From positions 1-64,000 of the forward strand of contig NJPS01000036.1 in the NCBI GenBank assembly GCA_002946415.1: a stretch of DNA of 64,000 bases. The letters run 5' to 3'. The notes under the pieces are model-generated. The model searched no databases and was not told the DNA's origin. It saw only the letters and a program-made list of their open reading frames with translations. The stretch comes from Rutstroemia sp. NJR-2017a BVV2. Lineage: Eukaryota > Ascomycota > Leotiomycetes > Helotiales > Rutstroemiaceae. The position numbers and the translations under genes were made by a program. The first letter of the stretch is position 1. Every line of letters begins with the position of its first letter. Below are positions 11,854 through 22,720 of this stretch, piece after piece.

Positions 11854-12890
11854 TTGTACTGCGTCAAATACGAGCTTTCATGGGGCAGTGGAAAGAAATG
11901 CCGGTTTGGGGACATGGTGCAGAACTTCAATTACTGGATTTTGGAAGTATTCAATGGGGCCTATATCAACAACATCGTCCGTTTCAATGTACAGGATGCT
12001 TTTCTCGAAAGTGAAATCTCTGATGACGGGCTTACACGGGCTTCACACATATGAGCATTCGATGTAATCCAGGTGTTCCTAAAGAGGTTCCAAGAGAGAT
12101 GATGAGTTCACCCTTGGCTACAGATCCCCATATCGTCGACCTTGAGAAAAGTTTCAAGCAGCTATATGCTAAGATTAAATGGGATCACAAGTTTATCAGA
12201 TGTGCGCCAGCGACGGCCAAAGAGCAGTATGAATCTCTTCGGAAATAACTTACGAATGCGAAGAAAAGTCTCAAAGATGAGATTGAAAAGGAGTTTAGAA
12301 AGGATTATTTCTTTCGTGTTCACAACGAGATGATGAAAAGGCAACTTCATAAGCAAGACAACATAACTGCGGAGAGCAAAGAAGATCATATACCGAATAT
12401 CCAATACCAACTCGATGAAAGATATCAACTGCAAAGAATCCTATGCGATTTCTCTAAGCAATCAAATCCTCGAGATATTATCTCTCGAAAGATTTCTGCT
12501 ATCAATCTCATGATTGCACTTACCTCGTGCCAAGAGTTGTAGACTCGTAAGCCACGATCGGTTTCAGTTTTCAAGGATTTAAACAAGAAAGAGCTATCTA
12601 CACTAGATCCCTTCCCAGTATCTAATGAATTTTCTATGGTCTGTGGGAAGACTCAATGTATCATTTGTATCGGAAACGAACGACTTTCATACGAGCAACG
12701 AACGCGTTCCTCTGGCCATGTCGCGCATATGCGGGATCATGTGGAAAAGGTTCATTTGCGCAGTCGACCTCTACAGGGGACATTTGATTGCAACCATCCT
12801 GTGTGTAAAGCCGAAGGGTTAACGCTTGACAGTTTGATGCATTTCAAGGACCATGTAGCACGTGTCCATGGAATTGAGCTTCGACCCTAG
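11854..12890 (+). pseudogene. DUF3435/FluG-domain-like protein with C-terminal C2H2 finger, disabled
   Basis: A plus-strand frame (11854-12050) with GSGKKCRFGDMVQNFNYWI and NNIVRFNVQDAFLE shifts frame near 12045 and continues to 12890. Landmarks after the shift are RCNPGVPKEVPREMM, KSLKDEIEKEFRKDYFF, RVHNEMMKRQL, QLQRILCDFSK, then a zinc finger region CGKTQCIICIGNERLSYE ... DHVEKVHLR ... CNHPVCKAEGL ... HFKDHVARVH. This pattern is characteristic of fungal proteins annotated as FluG-domain or DUF3435 proteins, which belong to a tyrosine-recombinase family that includes Starship captains. Two nonsense codons in Gln positions (TAA 12246-12248, TAG 12540-12542) plus the frameshift disable it. The N-terminal catalytic half is not visible, so it is also truncated. 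Confidence 0.75.
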
Positions 12891-13171
12891 GATGTTTGTT
12901 CTAACTAATGTTTCACCGCCTTCTATGTAGTTATGTATTCCGATGTAGGTAGGATACAACATGTAGGTCGCCGGTCAGATAGTAATTCGCGGCGGTCATT
13001 TAGTAAAACCCTATATATAAATACTTTGGGCAAACACTTGTGAAGTTAAATTTAGAAGCGGGATTTCTAAGCTCCGATATCTTACCTAAGTACCACCCAA
13101 CTAGTAAACATCGATAAGTCCCAAAATCCTACTTTTGCATATACATAAGGGTCTGTTTCTATGTCCTTTAT

Positions 13172-13400
13172 ATGTCCTCCGCCTTTGCTCAGAGCCATTT
13201 TCTAATAGCTAATACCTCTAATCTAGACATAATCAGCAGTGATCCAGTCAAGAACAGGCTCTGCACTTTTCGTCGGCTCTTCGAAACAACGCGTGTAGAT
13301 CTAGGCGTCGTTGAATCTTCCAATACTTGTGCAAGCTGTCCTTTCAGCAGCAACGGGTACAGGCTATAGCCCAAATTATTGTGGCTCGAAAGAAAGCTAA
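13172..13400 (+). pseudogene. Duplicated 5' fragment of the FunK1 gene
   Basis: This stretch reads SDPVKNRLCTFRRLFETTR, closely matching SEPIKEGLGTFRRRFESIR at the start of the FunK1 pseudogene 400 bases downstream (13568 on), and the nucleotide match continues toward the first intron region. It is a partial direct duplication of the 5' end, not a separate gene. Confidence 0.6.
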
Positions 13401-13567
13401 ATTTAGAGACGGGTTATTCCGCGCTGGACACTTTTGACTTCGCCTTATCGGCATTTCTTATGTAATCATATCGCACCTGCTACCACTCTTCAGCGAATTC
13501 GCGACAACTTGTATCCTCGTATCTCAGATCCTCAGTCCTCTATTTACGACCTTTTCAATCTGCTATC

Positions 13568-16199
13568 ATGGCTATAGCCTCCGAACTGGACAAAATCAGA
13601 AGCGAACCGATCAAGGAAGGGTTAGGCACCTTCCGTCGTCGCTTTGAATCGATACGTTCCGATCTTGGTATCGCATTGTCGTCCGATATAGTACAAATCA
13701 TCTTTTCAACAGCTGCTACTACAGGTATAGCTCAGCTTCTTGGGATTACTTTTCTTACTAATGTACATAGTTGTCAAAAGTCTTGTGCTCGACCTTATCC
13801 AAGCCCTACAGATCGAACCGGCAGCTCGTCTCCTTCCTTCACGAATAGCTAATAGAACTCTCTCTAGTGACCTTGCTATTCTATACAGTCGCGTAGATTC
13901 GAACTAGTTGGACAGTATATCAGCTATCCCTCTAGTAGAACAGATTGTCAGGAATGGACCTGATGCACCGACCTGGAATGATGCGGATATTTGGCATGCC
14001 GTGTTTGAATTAGTCGCGTGAACAAATCCCATCACGCCTCCGACTGCCTTCGAGAAATCCGTCCTCGACATACCGCTTCGATCCAGCTCGGCTTCTTAGA
14101 GGGGGGTTGAACAAACACACGACGAAGTTGATCAGCGAATACTCGAGGAGCTTACCGGGCGAGTCTACTATGATATCGGAGGCTTCTACGAACGATACTT
14201 CAAAGGGAAGTCCTGGACAAATAACACGAGGGATATCTACGAAGAGTCGAGGGCCCAATATACAGAAGGCCGTTGGAGCGGGTGGCCAGAGCCTTCACTT
14301 CAAGGTCCATTTTTTGAGTGGTTCATGAAATTCCAGGATACTATTCTCAGCGGACTTGGCCGCAGGTATTACACCTCGGCGAGCAAAGTGTTGAGGGGCT
14401 CGGAGGCTGATCGCAAGCTTGACATTTTTCTCACCTCCGCCGACGCTATCCTACTACATAGCGAGCATGACTGGTCAAATATACTTATCATTAGGGAATA
14501 CAAACAGAATCCCGATGAGGATAGCTCTACAAAAACATTGGTACAGTTGGCAGGGTATACGCGTGAGGTGTTCGGAAGTCAACCAGAGCAGCGATTTGTT
14601 CCTGGTTTTACGATCTGCGGAAGCATGATGCGACTCTGGGTATTCGACAGATCTGGCTCATACAACTCTGAGAAGTTCGATATACACAAAGAGCCTGAGC
14701 GATTCGTTAGGGTTATTGCTGGATATACATTGATAACGGACGCCGAGTTGGGGTTAAATACATTCGTTAAGCATAATGGCAACGGCAAGTACATCGTGGC
14801 ACGAGATATGAAAATTTCTTTGGAGGACAAACCAATCGCCTCGACAAAAGCAATAGTGTGCCGTGGAACAACGTGTTATCGAGGAAGGAGAAGCGACTCC
14901 ACGGAATAGGAGTATGTAGTCAAGTTTGCTTGGCCGTCTGATAAAAGGCAGCGGGAGGGAGAACTGTTGAAGTTGGCCAAAGAGAGGGGGGTCACAGGTA
15001 TTGCTACGTAGTTCAATCATGAGCAGATTGTTATTGATAGCGATCCGGATACTATTTCGCATTTCCGACGAGATATAAAGTTCGGAAGGCCACGAAAGCT
15101 ATCGAGCAAAGCTTCTTGGGTCGACAGCAGTCCGGAATCCAGTCGGGCGTACTCTAAATCAAGTCTCAGAGGAAGATCAGGGAGTAGTACGAACTGCTTG
15201 ATAGGCCTAGGAATTGATGCAAGTACATCTTCCTCTGGAAAGAAAAGAAAAAGAAATGAAAGACTTGATCCGGGGAGTAGACTGAAGAGATCTAAATCCG
15301 ACAGTAGTTATACCAGCGGAACGAATGTGCGTATTGAAGAATATGAGCTAGATGCAATCGGCGCTCACAGTATTCAAGAAACGGTCGTTGATAGTCTAGC
15401 CCACTGCCGGAATGAGTGGTAGCGGAATAACATTGACTGTATTCAAGAAGCCGGAGTCGACAGTTTCACGGATTGCGAAAGTGAGATATACGATAACTAA
15501 GTAAACTACTGTTTGATAACTTTACCGGCTGGACGACCTCTCCGCGAATATCATTCGGTTAGAGAGCTTTTAGAGGTACTACGCGATGCTATCCGAGGCT
15601 ATAGGTCGCTACTAGAGGATGGAAAGATTCTATATCGGGATATCTCCGAAAATAACATTATCATTACCGAGCTCCCTGCTGAAGGTGACCCGAAAGAAAG
15701 ACTAATTGACTTGGACTTGGCAAAGGAGCTGGACAGTATACCGAGTAGGGCTCGTCACCGGACTGGCACAATGTAGTTTATAGCGATCGAGGTTCTTGAA
15801 GGTAACGGTCATATATATCGGCACGACTTCAAGTTATTTTTTTATGTTTTCTTATAGATGTGTATTCGATATGGCTACGAAGGTATGGGTAGGCAAAAAC
15901 TCAACAAGCTGATAAGACCGAAGACAAATATACTACGAGGTTGGTATAATGGGATATATACAGAAATTGCCAATACAAAGTAGGGCCATATAGGCAAAAA
16001 TCGATTTGAGAATATCATCGCGGAGTTTGCGCCGAAGTTCGAGAACCTTAAGCCGTTGGCTCGCAAGCTCCGATCTGTTCTTTTTCCAATCAGGGATGGG
16101 GATATATTTATAGGAATGTTCCACGATAGCGATATAATGTACGATGGGATGATTATGGCGTTCAACATAGTAATCGACTATCTGGGGAAGGAGGAATAG
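13568..16199 (+). pseudogene. FunK1 fungal-type protein kinase, disabled
   Basis: The family is the FunK1 group of fungal protein kinase-like proteins, common in expanded numbers in ascomycetes. The start MAIASELDKIRSEPI is followed by an intron (roughly 13726-13770) and then one long frame. N-terminal landmarks are YYDIGGFYERYFKGKSW, FFEWFMKF and LDIFL; the middle carries IIREYKQN, TICGSMMRLWVFDRSG and a serine/lysine-rich linker. The kinase C-lobe shows LYRDISENNIIIT and LIDLDLAKEL, and the C-terminal part EFAPKFENLKPLARKLRSVL. Nonsense codons in the one frame lie at 14907, 15009, 15420, 15498, 15774, 15855 and 15981 (first bases), with more before 14100. The HRD catalytic-loop His is Tyr here, again a C to T change. 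Natural end is the TAG at 16197-16199. Confidence 0.85.
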
Positions 16200-16689
16200 G
16201 TAAATGCATAGACGAAGCAACTGGGTGTTAGCATTGTGAGGCGTCTTTTGGGTAGGTAGGGGGAATTTGGATCTTTTTCTTTTTGGGTACAAAGGGTTTG
16301 GAGAAAACCGTACGATACAATGATACCAGGGATATCTTTTTGTATAATACACCGAGGATTTATACTACCACTGTGCTGAAGATGAAGTCTTGAACAGGTG
16401 TTTCTTACGTATAGTCGACAGCTATAAGCAGGCAGTGAACCGTTTTCCGACTCTAGTTATATGCTCGCTGAATTACATAATAAACCCACCTCATTTAGCA
16501 AGTTTGACTTCGCTAATGTCCCGCATTTAGAATGCACAATCAGAGAGGTATCCTTCCTTACTTAGTACACTTCATCGAAAAGGCTTAATATATACTATTT
16601 TTATTACCATCGTTCTATCAGTGGGTTGTAGACGCCGTGTAAGCATAGATCATTTTATACCAAGGAAGATAATAGAAATATATCGCATG
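16200..16689. other. Stretch without a gene
   Basis: AT-rich flank between the FunK1 pseudogene and the minisatellite. No repeat or coding sequence was recognised. Confidence 0.4.
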
Positions 16690-17420
16690 ATGAAGAAGTC
16701 AAGAAAAGACCAGTTCTCCAGGAAAGACTTGTCCATCAAGCAAGATTATTCTTAAAAGAAAGTGTAGTTCTTAAAAAAATATTAGTCCTCAAGGAAAGAC
16801 CAGTTCTCAAGGAAAGACTAATCCTTGAAATATGATTAATCTTCCTAGTAGACCAGTATATAGAGAGAGACTAGTATACAGAAAAAGAAAATTATTTGAA
16901 AAGACTAATATGCAGAGAGAGACTAGTACGCGGAGGGAGACCAGTATATGGAGAGAGACTAGTACACAGAAAGAGACTGGTATACAGAGGGAGACTAGTA
17001 GACAGAGGGAGATTAGTATATAAAGAGAAACTAGTACGCAGAAAGAGACTAGTATGATATATATTAAGGAGACCAGTATATAGAGAGAGACTAGTATAAG
17101 ATTTCTCAAGGAGACCAATATATAGAAAGAGACTAATTTATGTAGGGAGACTAGTATATAGAGGGAGACTAGTATATAGAAAGAGACTAGTATGTAGAAA
17201 GAGACTGATATATAGAAAGAGACTAGTATAGTATATTTCAAAATATGCGGAGGGACTAGTCCCCGAAGAAAGATTAGTCCCCGAAGAAAGACTAGTCTCC
17301 GAAGAAAGACTAGTTCCCAAAGAAAGATTAGTCCCCAAAGAAAGACTAGTTCCCAAAGAAAGATTAGTCTCTAAAGAAAGACTAATTCTTGGAGAAAGAC
17401 TATCCTTGGAAAAAGATCAA
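16690..17420. repeat. Minisatellite with units of about 17-20 bases around GACTAGT
   Basis: Several dozen degenerate copies of a short unit built on AGAGACTAGTATATAGA, changing on the right to CCCCGAAGAAAGACTAGT. The left and right parts are two sub-families. The long frames crossing it (for example 16807-17241 minus, with endlessly repeated LVSLYILVS) are translations of the repeat and not genes. Confidence 0.9.
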
Positions 17421-17732
17421 TTATATCTGAAATCTAAATAAGATCTGTTCCTATTTTCTAATTATCTAATTAGATTATTCTTATATAGAAGACTAGAGAT
17501 AAATAAAAGATTGGTACTAAAGAGTATACTAACTAAATAAGCTATCTCCTTATCTGACAAGCTGGACACGAGAGTGATATAGAGAAGAAATTTAAGAAAA
17601 ATCCAAAAAAAAAAGAGGAAAACCCTCAAAAAGGAAGAAAAACAACAAAAAGAAAGTCAATCCTCAGACCGAAAGGCAGACTTTGGTACTCCACCTAGCA
17701 AAGGCCAAAGATCCCTTGTTCGTGCCTAGGGC

Positions 17733-17969
17733 CTATCTTATAGGGTCAAGGCAATTTGCAAGCGTGAAGTGGTTAAACGGCGTAACAGCAGCAAAGTGGT
17801 CTGGAGTCTTGAGCTCCCTACAGCAGTACTGAAGTTCAGTATCCTCATGGTGGAAGCGCTTATAGGATGCCGCCAAATCTTCATATCCAGAGCGTACCGC
17901 GAGTAAGCGGCTAAGTAGGGGTCGTAGGAAAGATAGATAGCCCCTTAGGCAGTCGTATACAGAGTGCAT
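17733..17969 (-). mobile_element. LINE C-terminal fragment (after RNase H), Tad1-like
   Basis: The minus-strand frame carries LLSRLLAVRSGYEDLAASY followed by KRFHHEDTELQYCC and LKTPDHF. This resembles the C-terminal tail of Tad1-type LINE polyproteins (LLAARSGHGDFAAYH...F.H.D....C.CG..K.P.HFF). The second Cys and the downstream FFC are lost. An A-rich tract lies on its 3' side (17590-17670), as expected near a LINE 3' end. Confidence 0.55.
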
Positions 17970-18607
17970 ATAGGTTCATCAGTTTGCACATTGTTTACCT
18001 TCTTGTCCTACTCATTGAGAGATGACGGGATGTCCAAAGAAACAGAGCCGGGTTGGGAATCGGCCTGCGTATGTTAGGGGTATATCAATCTGAAGATATG
18101 CTTCTGCACTTGTATTATCTATGGAGAAGCGGGTCCAGGCTGCGCAGCGTGAGGACAGCTTGCCCAAGACAACTCGAAGCTCTATCTGTAGCAGGCCACC
18201 TGCGACTGGATCGACGAGGTTGTCGAGCGTACGGATTGTTTTGGTTACTAGGCCCACGATGAATATGGCCCATTTCTCTTATCGTTCAATTATAGCCGTG
18301 CCGATGGCCGTGGCAATGTCCTGGCTGCGTATCATAATTAAGGCAGCCTGTGCCGGCATATGCGCTATAATCGCGAAGCCGGTGGCAGCAGGCTATATGT
18401 CCTGCACGGCCTTGTCTCCTACAATATAGCATATCTTCTGCCGGAGTACGTAAGGGTCATCGTTCCAGATGGGGTGCTCTTTGGGGGATACGTATCATAC
18501 CCTGGCCCACGAGGGCGCCGAAGATATTTCTTAGGCTTGCAGCCTACTGCGGTGCGGCGCTCCCGATGTCCCTCAGGAAATGGGTCTATACTATTGATCC
18601 TCATATG
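17970..18607 (-). other. GC-richer island with minus-strand coding-like frames, family unknown
   Basis: This block is clearly richer in G and C than its surroundings. On the minus strand a frame can be read through a few stops from about 18420 to 18012, with segments such as PAQAALIMIRSQDIATAIG and GLVTKTIRTLDNLVDPVAG. It adjoins the LINE tail in the same orientation but does not look like its RNase H domain to me. It could be unrelated gene debris that escaped RIP. Confidence 0.3.
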
Positions 18608-18639
18608 ATATATATAGTAGGTTTCTTTCGATAGATTTC

Positions 18640-18900
18640 TACTAGTAGAAATCTAGTATCTACAAGCTTTCCGGGAAACCGGACTATTGGAGTCAATTTT
18701 ATCTAGTACAAATATACTAGTAGAAAACTACTGGCTGAAGTCTTTTTACGAAATCCGGGAAAACCTGAGGTCAATTTTGTCTAATACAAATATACTAGTA
18801 GAAAACTACTAACTAAAGTCTTCTTACGAAATCTAGGAAATCTGGGGTAATTTAGTTTGATAGAATTATACTAGTAGAAATCTTCTAGTTGAAATCTTCT
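18640..18900. repeat. Tandem repeat with 77-78 base period
   Basis: The sequence ATATACTAGTAGAAAACTACT recurs at about 18713 and 18791, and a variant at 18868. These are 78 and 77 bases apart, with matching sequence between them (ACGAAATCCGGGAAA, GTCAATTTT). Roughly three to three and a half copies are present. Each contains the small inverted motif CTAGTAGAAA...TTTCTACTAG-like. Confidence 0.75.
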
Positions 18901-19145
18901 AGTTGTACTTCATTGTAGTATCGAAATACAGAATTCGTATATTCCGTCGTAGTTCGAGGAGAAAGGAGAAAATACAAGTGCGGGGTACAGTTTCTCGATT
19001 CTGGGGTTTGATTAATGGTGGCTCGGTACAATTCTATTTTGAGCAAGAGCTATCATATGATATATATTGGTAGTAATAGATTTCTCTTAATCGGTTTCTA
19101 CTAGTAGAATATCAAGAAGAGGTACGAATTCCCAGGGCGGTTTGA

Positions 19146-19177
19146 GTACAAGAGTTCTACTACTAGAACTCTTGTAC
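19146..19177. other. Perfect inverted repeat with 14-base arms
   Basis: Arms GTACAAGAGTTCTA and TAGAACTCTTGTAC are exact reverse complements separated by four bases (CTAC). It lies upstream of the MADS-like frame. It could be a hairpin or a dyad site; there is no direct evidence of function. Confidence 0.7.
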
Positions 19178-19312
19178 AAGATTAATATCGGAACGGTTTT
19201 CAGTATAGCGATTTTGGTCTTAAATCTTTTTTTATTTAATTCGATTTGCTGTACTTTATTTTCAAAGCATATCAAACTCCTTTACTATCGCTTTAATTAT
19301 ATCCTCTCCACT

Positions 19313-19510
19313 ATGATCGACAAACCAAAGCGAAAATCCGAACGATTAAACAAGCGAAAAGTCACCTTACTTAACAAAGTATATGAGATATCGAAATTTT
19401 ATGAAGTCGATATAGCCTTGATTTTACATATCCGCAAAACTGGCCAGTACATCACTTATACTTCTACTGATCTTGAATCATAGCTACCTACGAAAGATAA
19501 GATCATAAGT
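19313..19510 (+). pseudogene. Small MADS-box-like protein
   Basis: From the ATG at 19313 the frame encodes a basic segment (KPKRKSERLNKRKVTLLNK) followed by VYEISKFYEVDIALILHIR and GQYITYTSTDLES. The order KR-x-x-LL-x-K-x-YE-[IL]-S...D-[VI]-ALI matches the DNA-binding/dimerisation core of SRF/MADS transcription factors. The frame ends at TAG 19481-19483, in a place where the readable sequence continues as LPTKDKI, so a Trp codon was probably lost. About 57 residues remain, roughly one MADS domain. Similar one-domain MADS-like proteins occur in multiple copies in fungi as far as I know. It may be a repeat-associated gene. Confidence 0.6.
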
Positions 19511-20293
19511 TACTAGTTGCTTTAAATATCCAATGATATTAACAAAATAATAGCGATTATCGTATCCGCTTCCAATAAATTTACTTTCGAAGGATATTGA
19601 AGCTCGGTTTAAGAAAGTGTCGACCCGTGATTCGAACATAGTATAAATCTTGACTGCGTGTCAGTCACATAGCACTAGTCAGAATTGTGTATATATACGA
19701 CCTTCTGTCCACTTCTTCGAATGGTTGCGATGTTGAGGAAAGATAAGATTAGATTTATAGGGGTGTTTTTCGTTTAGTATAGATAAAAATCCTACAACCA
19801 ATCAAAAAGGAAATTTGGAAACCACTGGTTCCTGATATCTTACAATGATTGGCTAATTTCTTGAAAAATTGTCTAGATAGGTACATTATTATAGTACGGT
19901 ACTTTTTCACAATTGTACCAACAAACTCGAAGTGTGAGGGTTTGAGTCAAGATATGTATTGATTCTAGATACAAGATATAGCACGAGGAATCAAGAAGAA
20001 GATTGGCGATTCCTCGCGCTTTTAAAGAACTGAAACGAGATTACATGATATCAGAACATGTAGTCTCGTGACACAAAGGTACTATATATAAAAGAGGTAC
20101 CTGAAAGAAAAGGTATCTAGATTAAACAAGGTACCTCTAAATTAGTAGATAACCTTTTCTCCAGGTACATTGATATTGAGAGATACACAGATAGAAATAT
20201 ACTAGTCTCAAGTAGGAAAAAGTTAAGGCAGTGGTGCTCTTAGTTGCCGCTATCCCACCTAGTATATACCTGGAAGCTACTTAGTTTTCGATG
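19511..20293. other. AT-rich stretch, nothing assignable
   Basis: No gene seen. A segment near 19618-19680 has a T-loop-like TTCGAAT on the minus strand but does not fold as a tRNA. Several short direct and inverted sequences occur near 19960-20170 without a clear element boundary. Confidence 0.4.
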
Positions 20294-20415
20294 CCTACTC
20301 GCACTTGAGGCTTGCTTGCACTTGAGGCTTGCTTGCACTTGAGGCCTACTTGTACTTGAGGCCTACTTGCACTTGAGGCCTACTTGTACTTGAGGCCTAC
20401 TTGCAATTATGGCCT
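20294..20415. repeat. Tandem repeat with 17-base unit
   Basis: About seven copies of CTTGCACTTGAGGCCTA with small variants (GCTTG for CCTAC, GTACTT for GCACTT). Confidence 0.85.
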
Positions 20416-21233
20416 TCTATTTAAAGAACATACTTCATTTTTATAGTATAATAAACCTACAACAATACTATTAGTCCCGACGACTACTAGTATCCCGAGA
20501 CCTAACCACTTCTATATGACTCAGAAGACAAGTATTCGTAACACTTCTCATCTATAGGCCTAGTAATTGTGCCAAGATCTGTCTATCAAGTATATCTTTT
20601 CCTGTAGTATGTATCTCATAGCCCCTAGCTATTTACCACTTTAGGTACTTATCCTATCACTTTTGAGAAGAGTTGATAGAGCCGATATCGATTACCGATC
20701 CTCTTCTCGCATCATAACTTCCACAATTCATTATCCGGGAAAATTCTAAATATATCTACATATTTCACAACTCTTTCTCAATCATTGGTACTATATCGGA
20801 AATACTTCGTGGATTATACAATAAGTCGTATATTCATTATGGATATCCTTGGTATCATTGTATCGAACAGTTTTTCCTTAGACCCTTTGTGCCCCAAAAA
20901 AATCACCTCCCAATACTGATAACCAGGCCTGTAGTGTAGTTGATAACAGTATAGGAGTAACTATATAATAAGCAAACTTTCAAAAGAATAGCATTCCCAA
21001 AAACCGCTTATAGCAAACAATATACCTCAAGATCGAGCCCTTTTTTTCGGTTTTTTGAATTCTCCCCCCTCAGTTTTCTGAGATAGGGAAGTATCGGAGG
21101 GAATATCTCGTGAACCAATAGGGCTTGATTGACTACTAGCTTCCTTTAGAGATGCGGTATCATGACTTGTTTGGTCAGAGAGATAGTGGCTTTCGAACCC
21201 TTATGAAAGTCCAGACTCCCCTAGCTTGGATTG
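20416..21233. other. Stretch without a recognisable gene
   Basis: AT-rich with no convincing frames. It is the 3' flank of the minus-strand DUF7924-like pseudogene. Confidence 0.4.
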
Positions 21234-22720
21234 CTATGAGATCTCAAAATCTAGATCGGGCGGCAAGTTATCGATAACTGAATAGATTCTCTTCAAGTAA
21301 ATCGGCATCCATATATCGTAAATATTCTTGGTAAATTTATATACTGTCCATTTCTCTTTGCTATCCAGTGCTGTGAAGCTGAACTTATGGATCGGATGGT
21401 GGTAGAAGGTGGTCTTTTTTCTATCTATTACAGGATAATGACTGTAGATTCTCACTGTGCGGTGATCGTACGAGACTGAGAAGGCAAGTATCTCCCGATG
21501 AAGCTCCTTTTCGCGTTTCATAAGCCTGAAAAGTTCAACTATACCTCTTACTGCAAGTATTATACTGTGAGTATTCTGTCGATCAGCGATATCAAGTGCC
21601 GCGGTGCTATACTTGACCTCGTATGTAAGAAACGGGAAATATATCTGCTAGGTAGCTATGAAATAGGAGGTAAAAATATCTATAACCTTGCTGACGAAAG
21701 GCCTAAGTTTTTCGAGTTGATCGTCCGTGAACGCAGATCGTCCGAATCCCACAGAATAATCAGGCTGTGGGCGAGGACTGTAGAAAGGTATAACACTATT
21801 CCAGCCTTTATTGATACTTTCAATTAAAGGATCGAGATACGTAGTACTATATGTAGCTAGGGTTTCCGCAGAAGGGACGATCAATCGAGTGATATCTTGA
21901 ACTACCCTTACCTCGTTCCTGTCCTGTATCTTTCGACAAGCTTTGTTAAATACATCATCGCGAAATAAGGAGTCTTGAGATACTGTTTGCTCCTTCTCTA
22001 GTAAAATTCGGCAGATGTTCTTGCTTGCACCCGTGATGCCCAAGTCGGACTCATCCAGAAAGCTACCCTTGGTCGCAAGGAGGGTAGTATAGCTCGGATG
22101 CGTATAAGGGGCACTTTTTGCTTCCCTCGGCTTTTGATTGCTAGGTGTGGTAGAGCTAGGTGCGGCAGAGCCAGCTTCCGATTGTTTGCCACGAAAAGAG
22201 GACGAAGATTTCTTCCTCGCAAGCAGATGATTCATATTGCTCTCCGGTTTAAAGTATTCCTTGGGCCAACGAAGTTCCTTCCTCCAGTATTCAAGTAGGT
22301 TTATCTCCTTGCTACTGATACCAACCGCTGTGTTCTCGCTGATTGTTTCCTGGTTAGGAGATCGTAGCGGGGACGTCCGCGGTCGCTTTTGAGAGGGAGT
22401 GGCAGTAGAAGGGAGGGCAGCTTCGTCTTCTTACGATAGTTTTCGTTTTCGATTCTTGGTCTGTGGAAACTTGACTTGGGTTAGCTTTATAGTATAGTAG
22501 GCAGGAGGAGAGTGGTATACCTCTTTACCGGGAGTATTACTGGTTGGGGAGGGAAGTAAGTACTTTGGTTCGATATTCCTATCTTTGGATACAATTCGTT
22601 CTTGGGGCTACTGTATCTTTTCTAGGTATATGCTCTTACGAGAAGATAACTGTGGTTGTTCTTTCTTGATACCTTAAGGCCGTTTCCCTTGAGGCCGCTT
22701 TGCTTGACGCGGAGCTATAT
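21234..22720 (-). pseudogene. DUF7924-like fungal protein, disabled
   Basis: One minus-strand frame runs from about 22720 to the stop at 21234. A Lys/Arg/Pro/Ser-rich N-terminal region (QAKRPQGKRP, KRPRTSPLRSPNQ) is followed by LEYWRKELRWPKEYF. The conserved C-terminal part has ICRILLEKEQTV, IPFYSPRPQPDYSVGFGRSA, YFPFLTYEVKYS, HSIILAVRGIVELFRL, REILAFSVSYDHRTVRIYSH and KFTKNIYDIW. This matches the uncharacterised family often labelled DUF7924; I am sure of the family pattern, less sure of the number. The central EVK with upstream D recalls a restriction-nuclease-like fold, but that is speculation. Stops include TAG at 21650-21648 (Trp position), TAA at 22433-22431 (Gln position) and others further upstream. 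Confidence 0.75.

Noticed and set aside
15875..16352. Minus-strand frames of 97 and 139 codons
   Set aside because: They overlap the C-terminal part of the plus-strand FunK1 pseudogene and have no motifs.
16807..17241. 144-codon minus-strand open frame with repeated LVSLYILVS
   Set aside because: It is a direct translation of the minisatellite; openness results from the repeat unit.
16690..17420. Possible CRISPR-like array
   Set aside because: Units are contiguous and degenerate with no unique spacers, and the genome is fungal.
19618..19680. tRNA-like sequence on the minus strand (TTCGAAT T-loop-like motif with a preceding 5-bp stem and 7-base loop)
   Set aside because: Position 33 is not T, the T-stem has mismatches, and no acceptor stem or D-arm pairing could be found. 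At best it is a tRNA-derived remnant.
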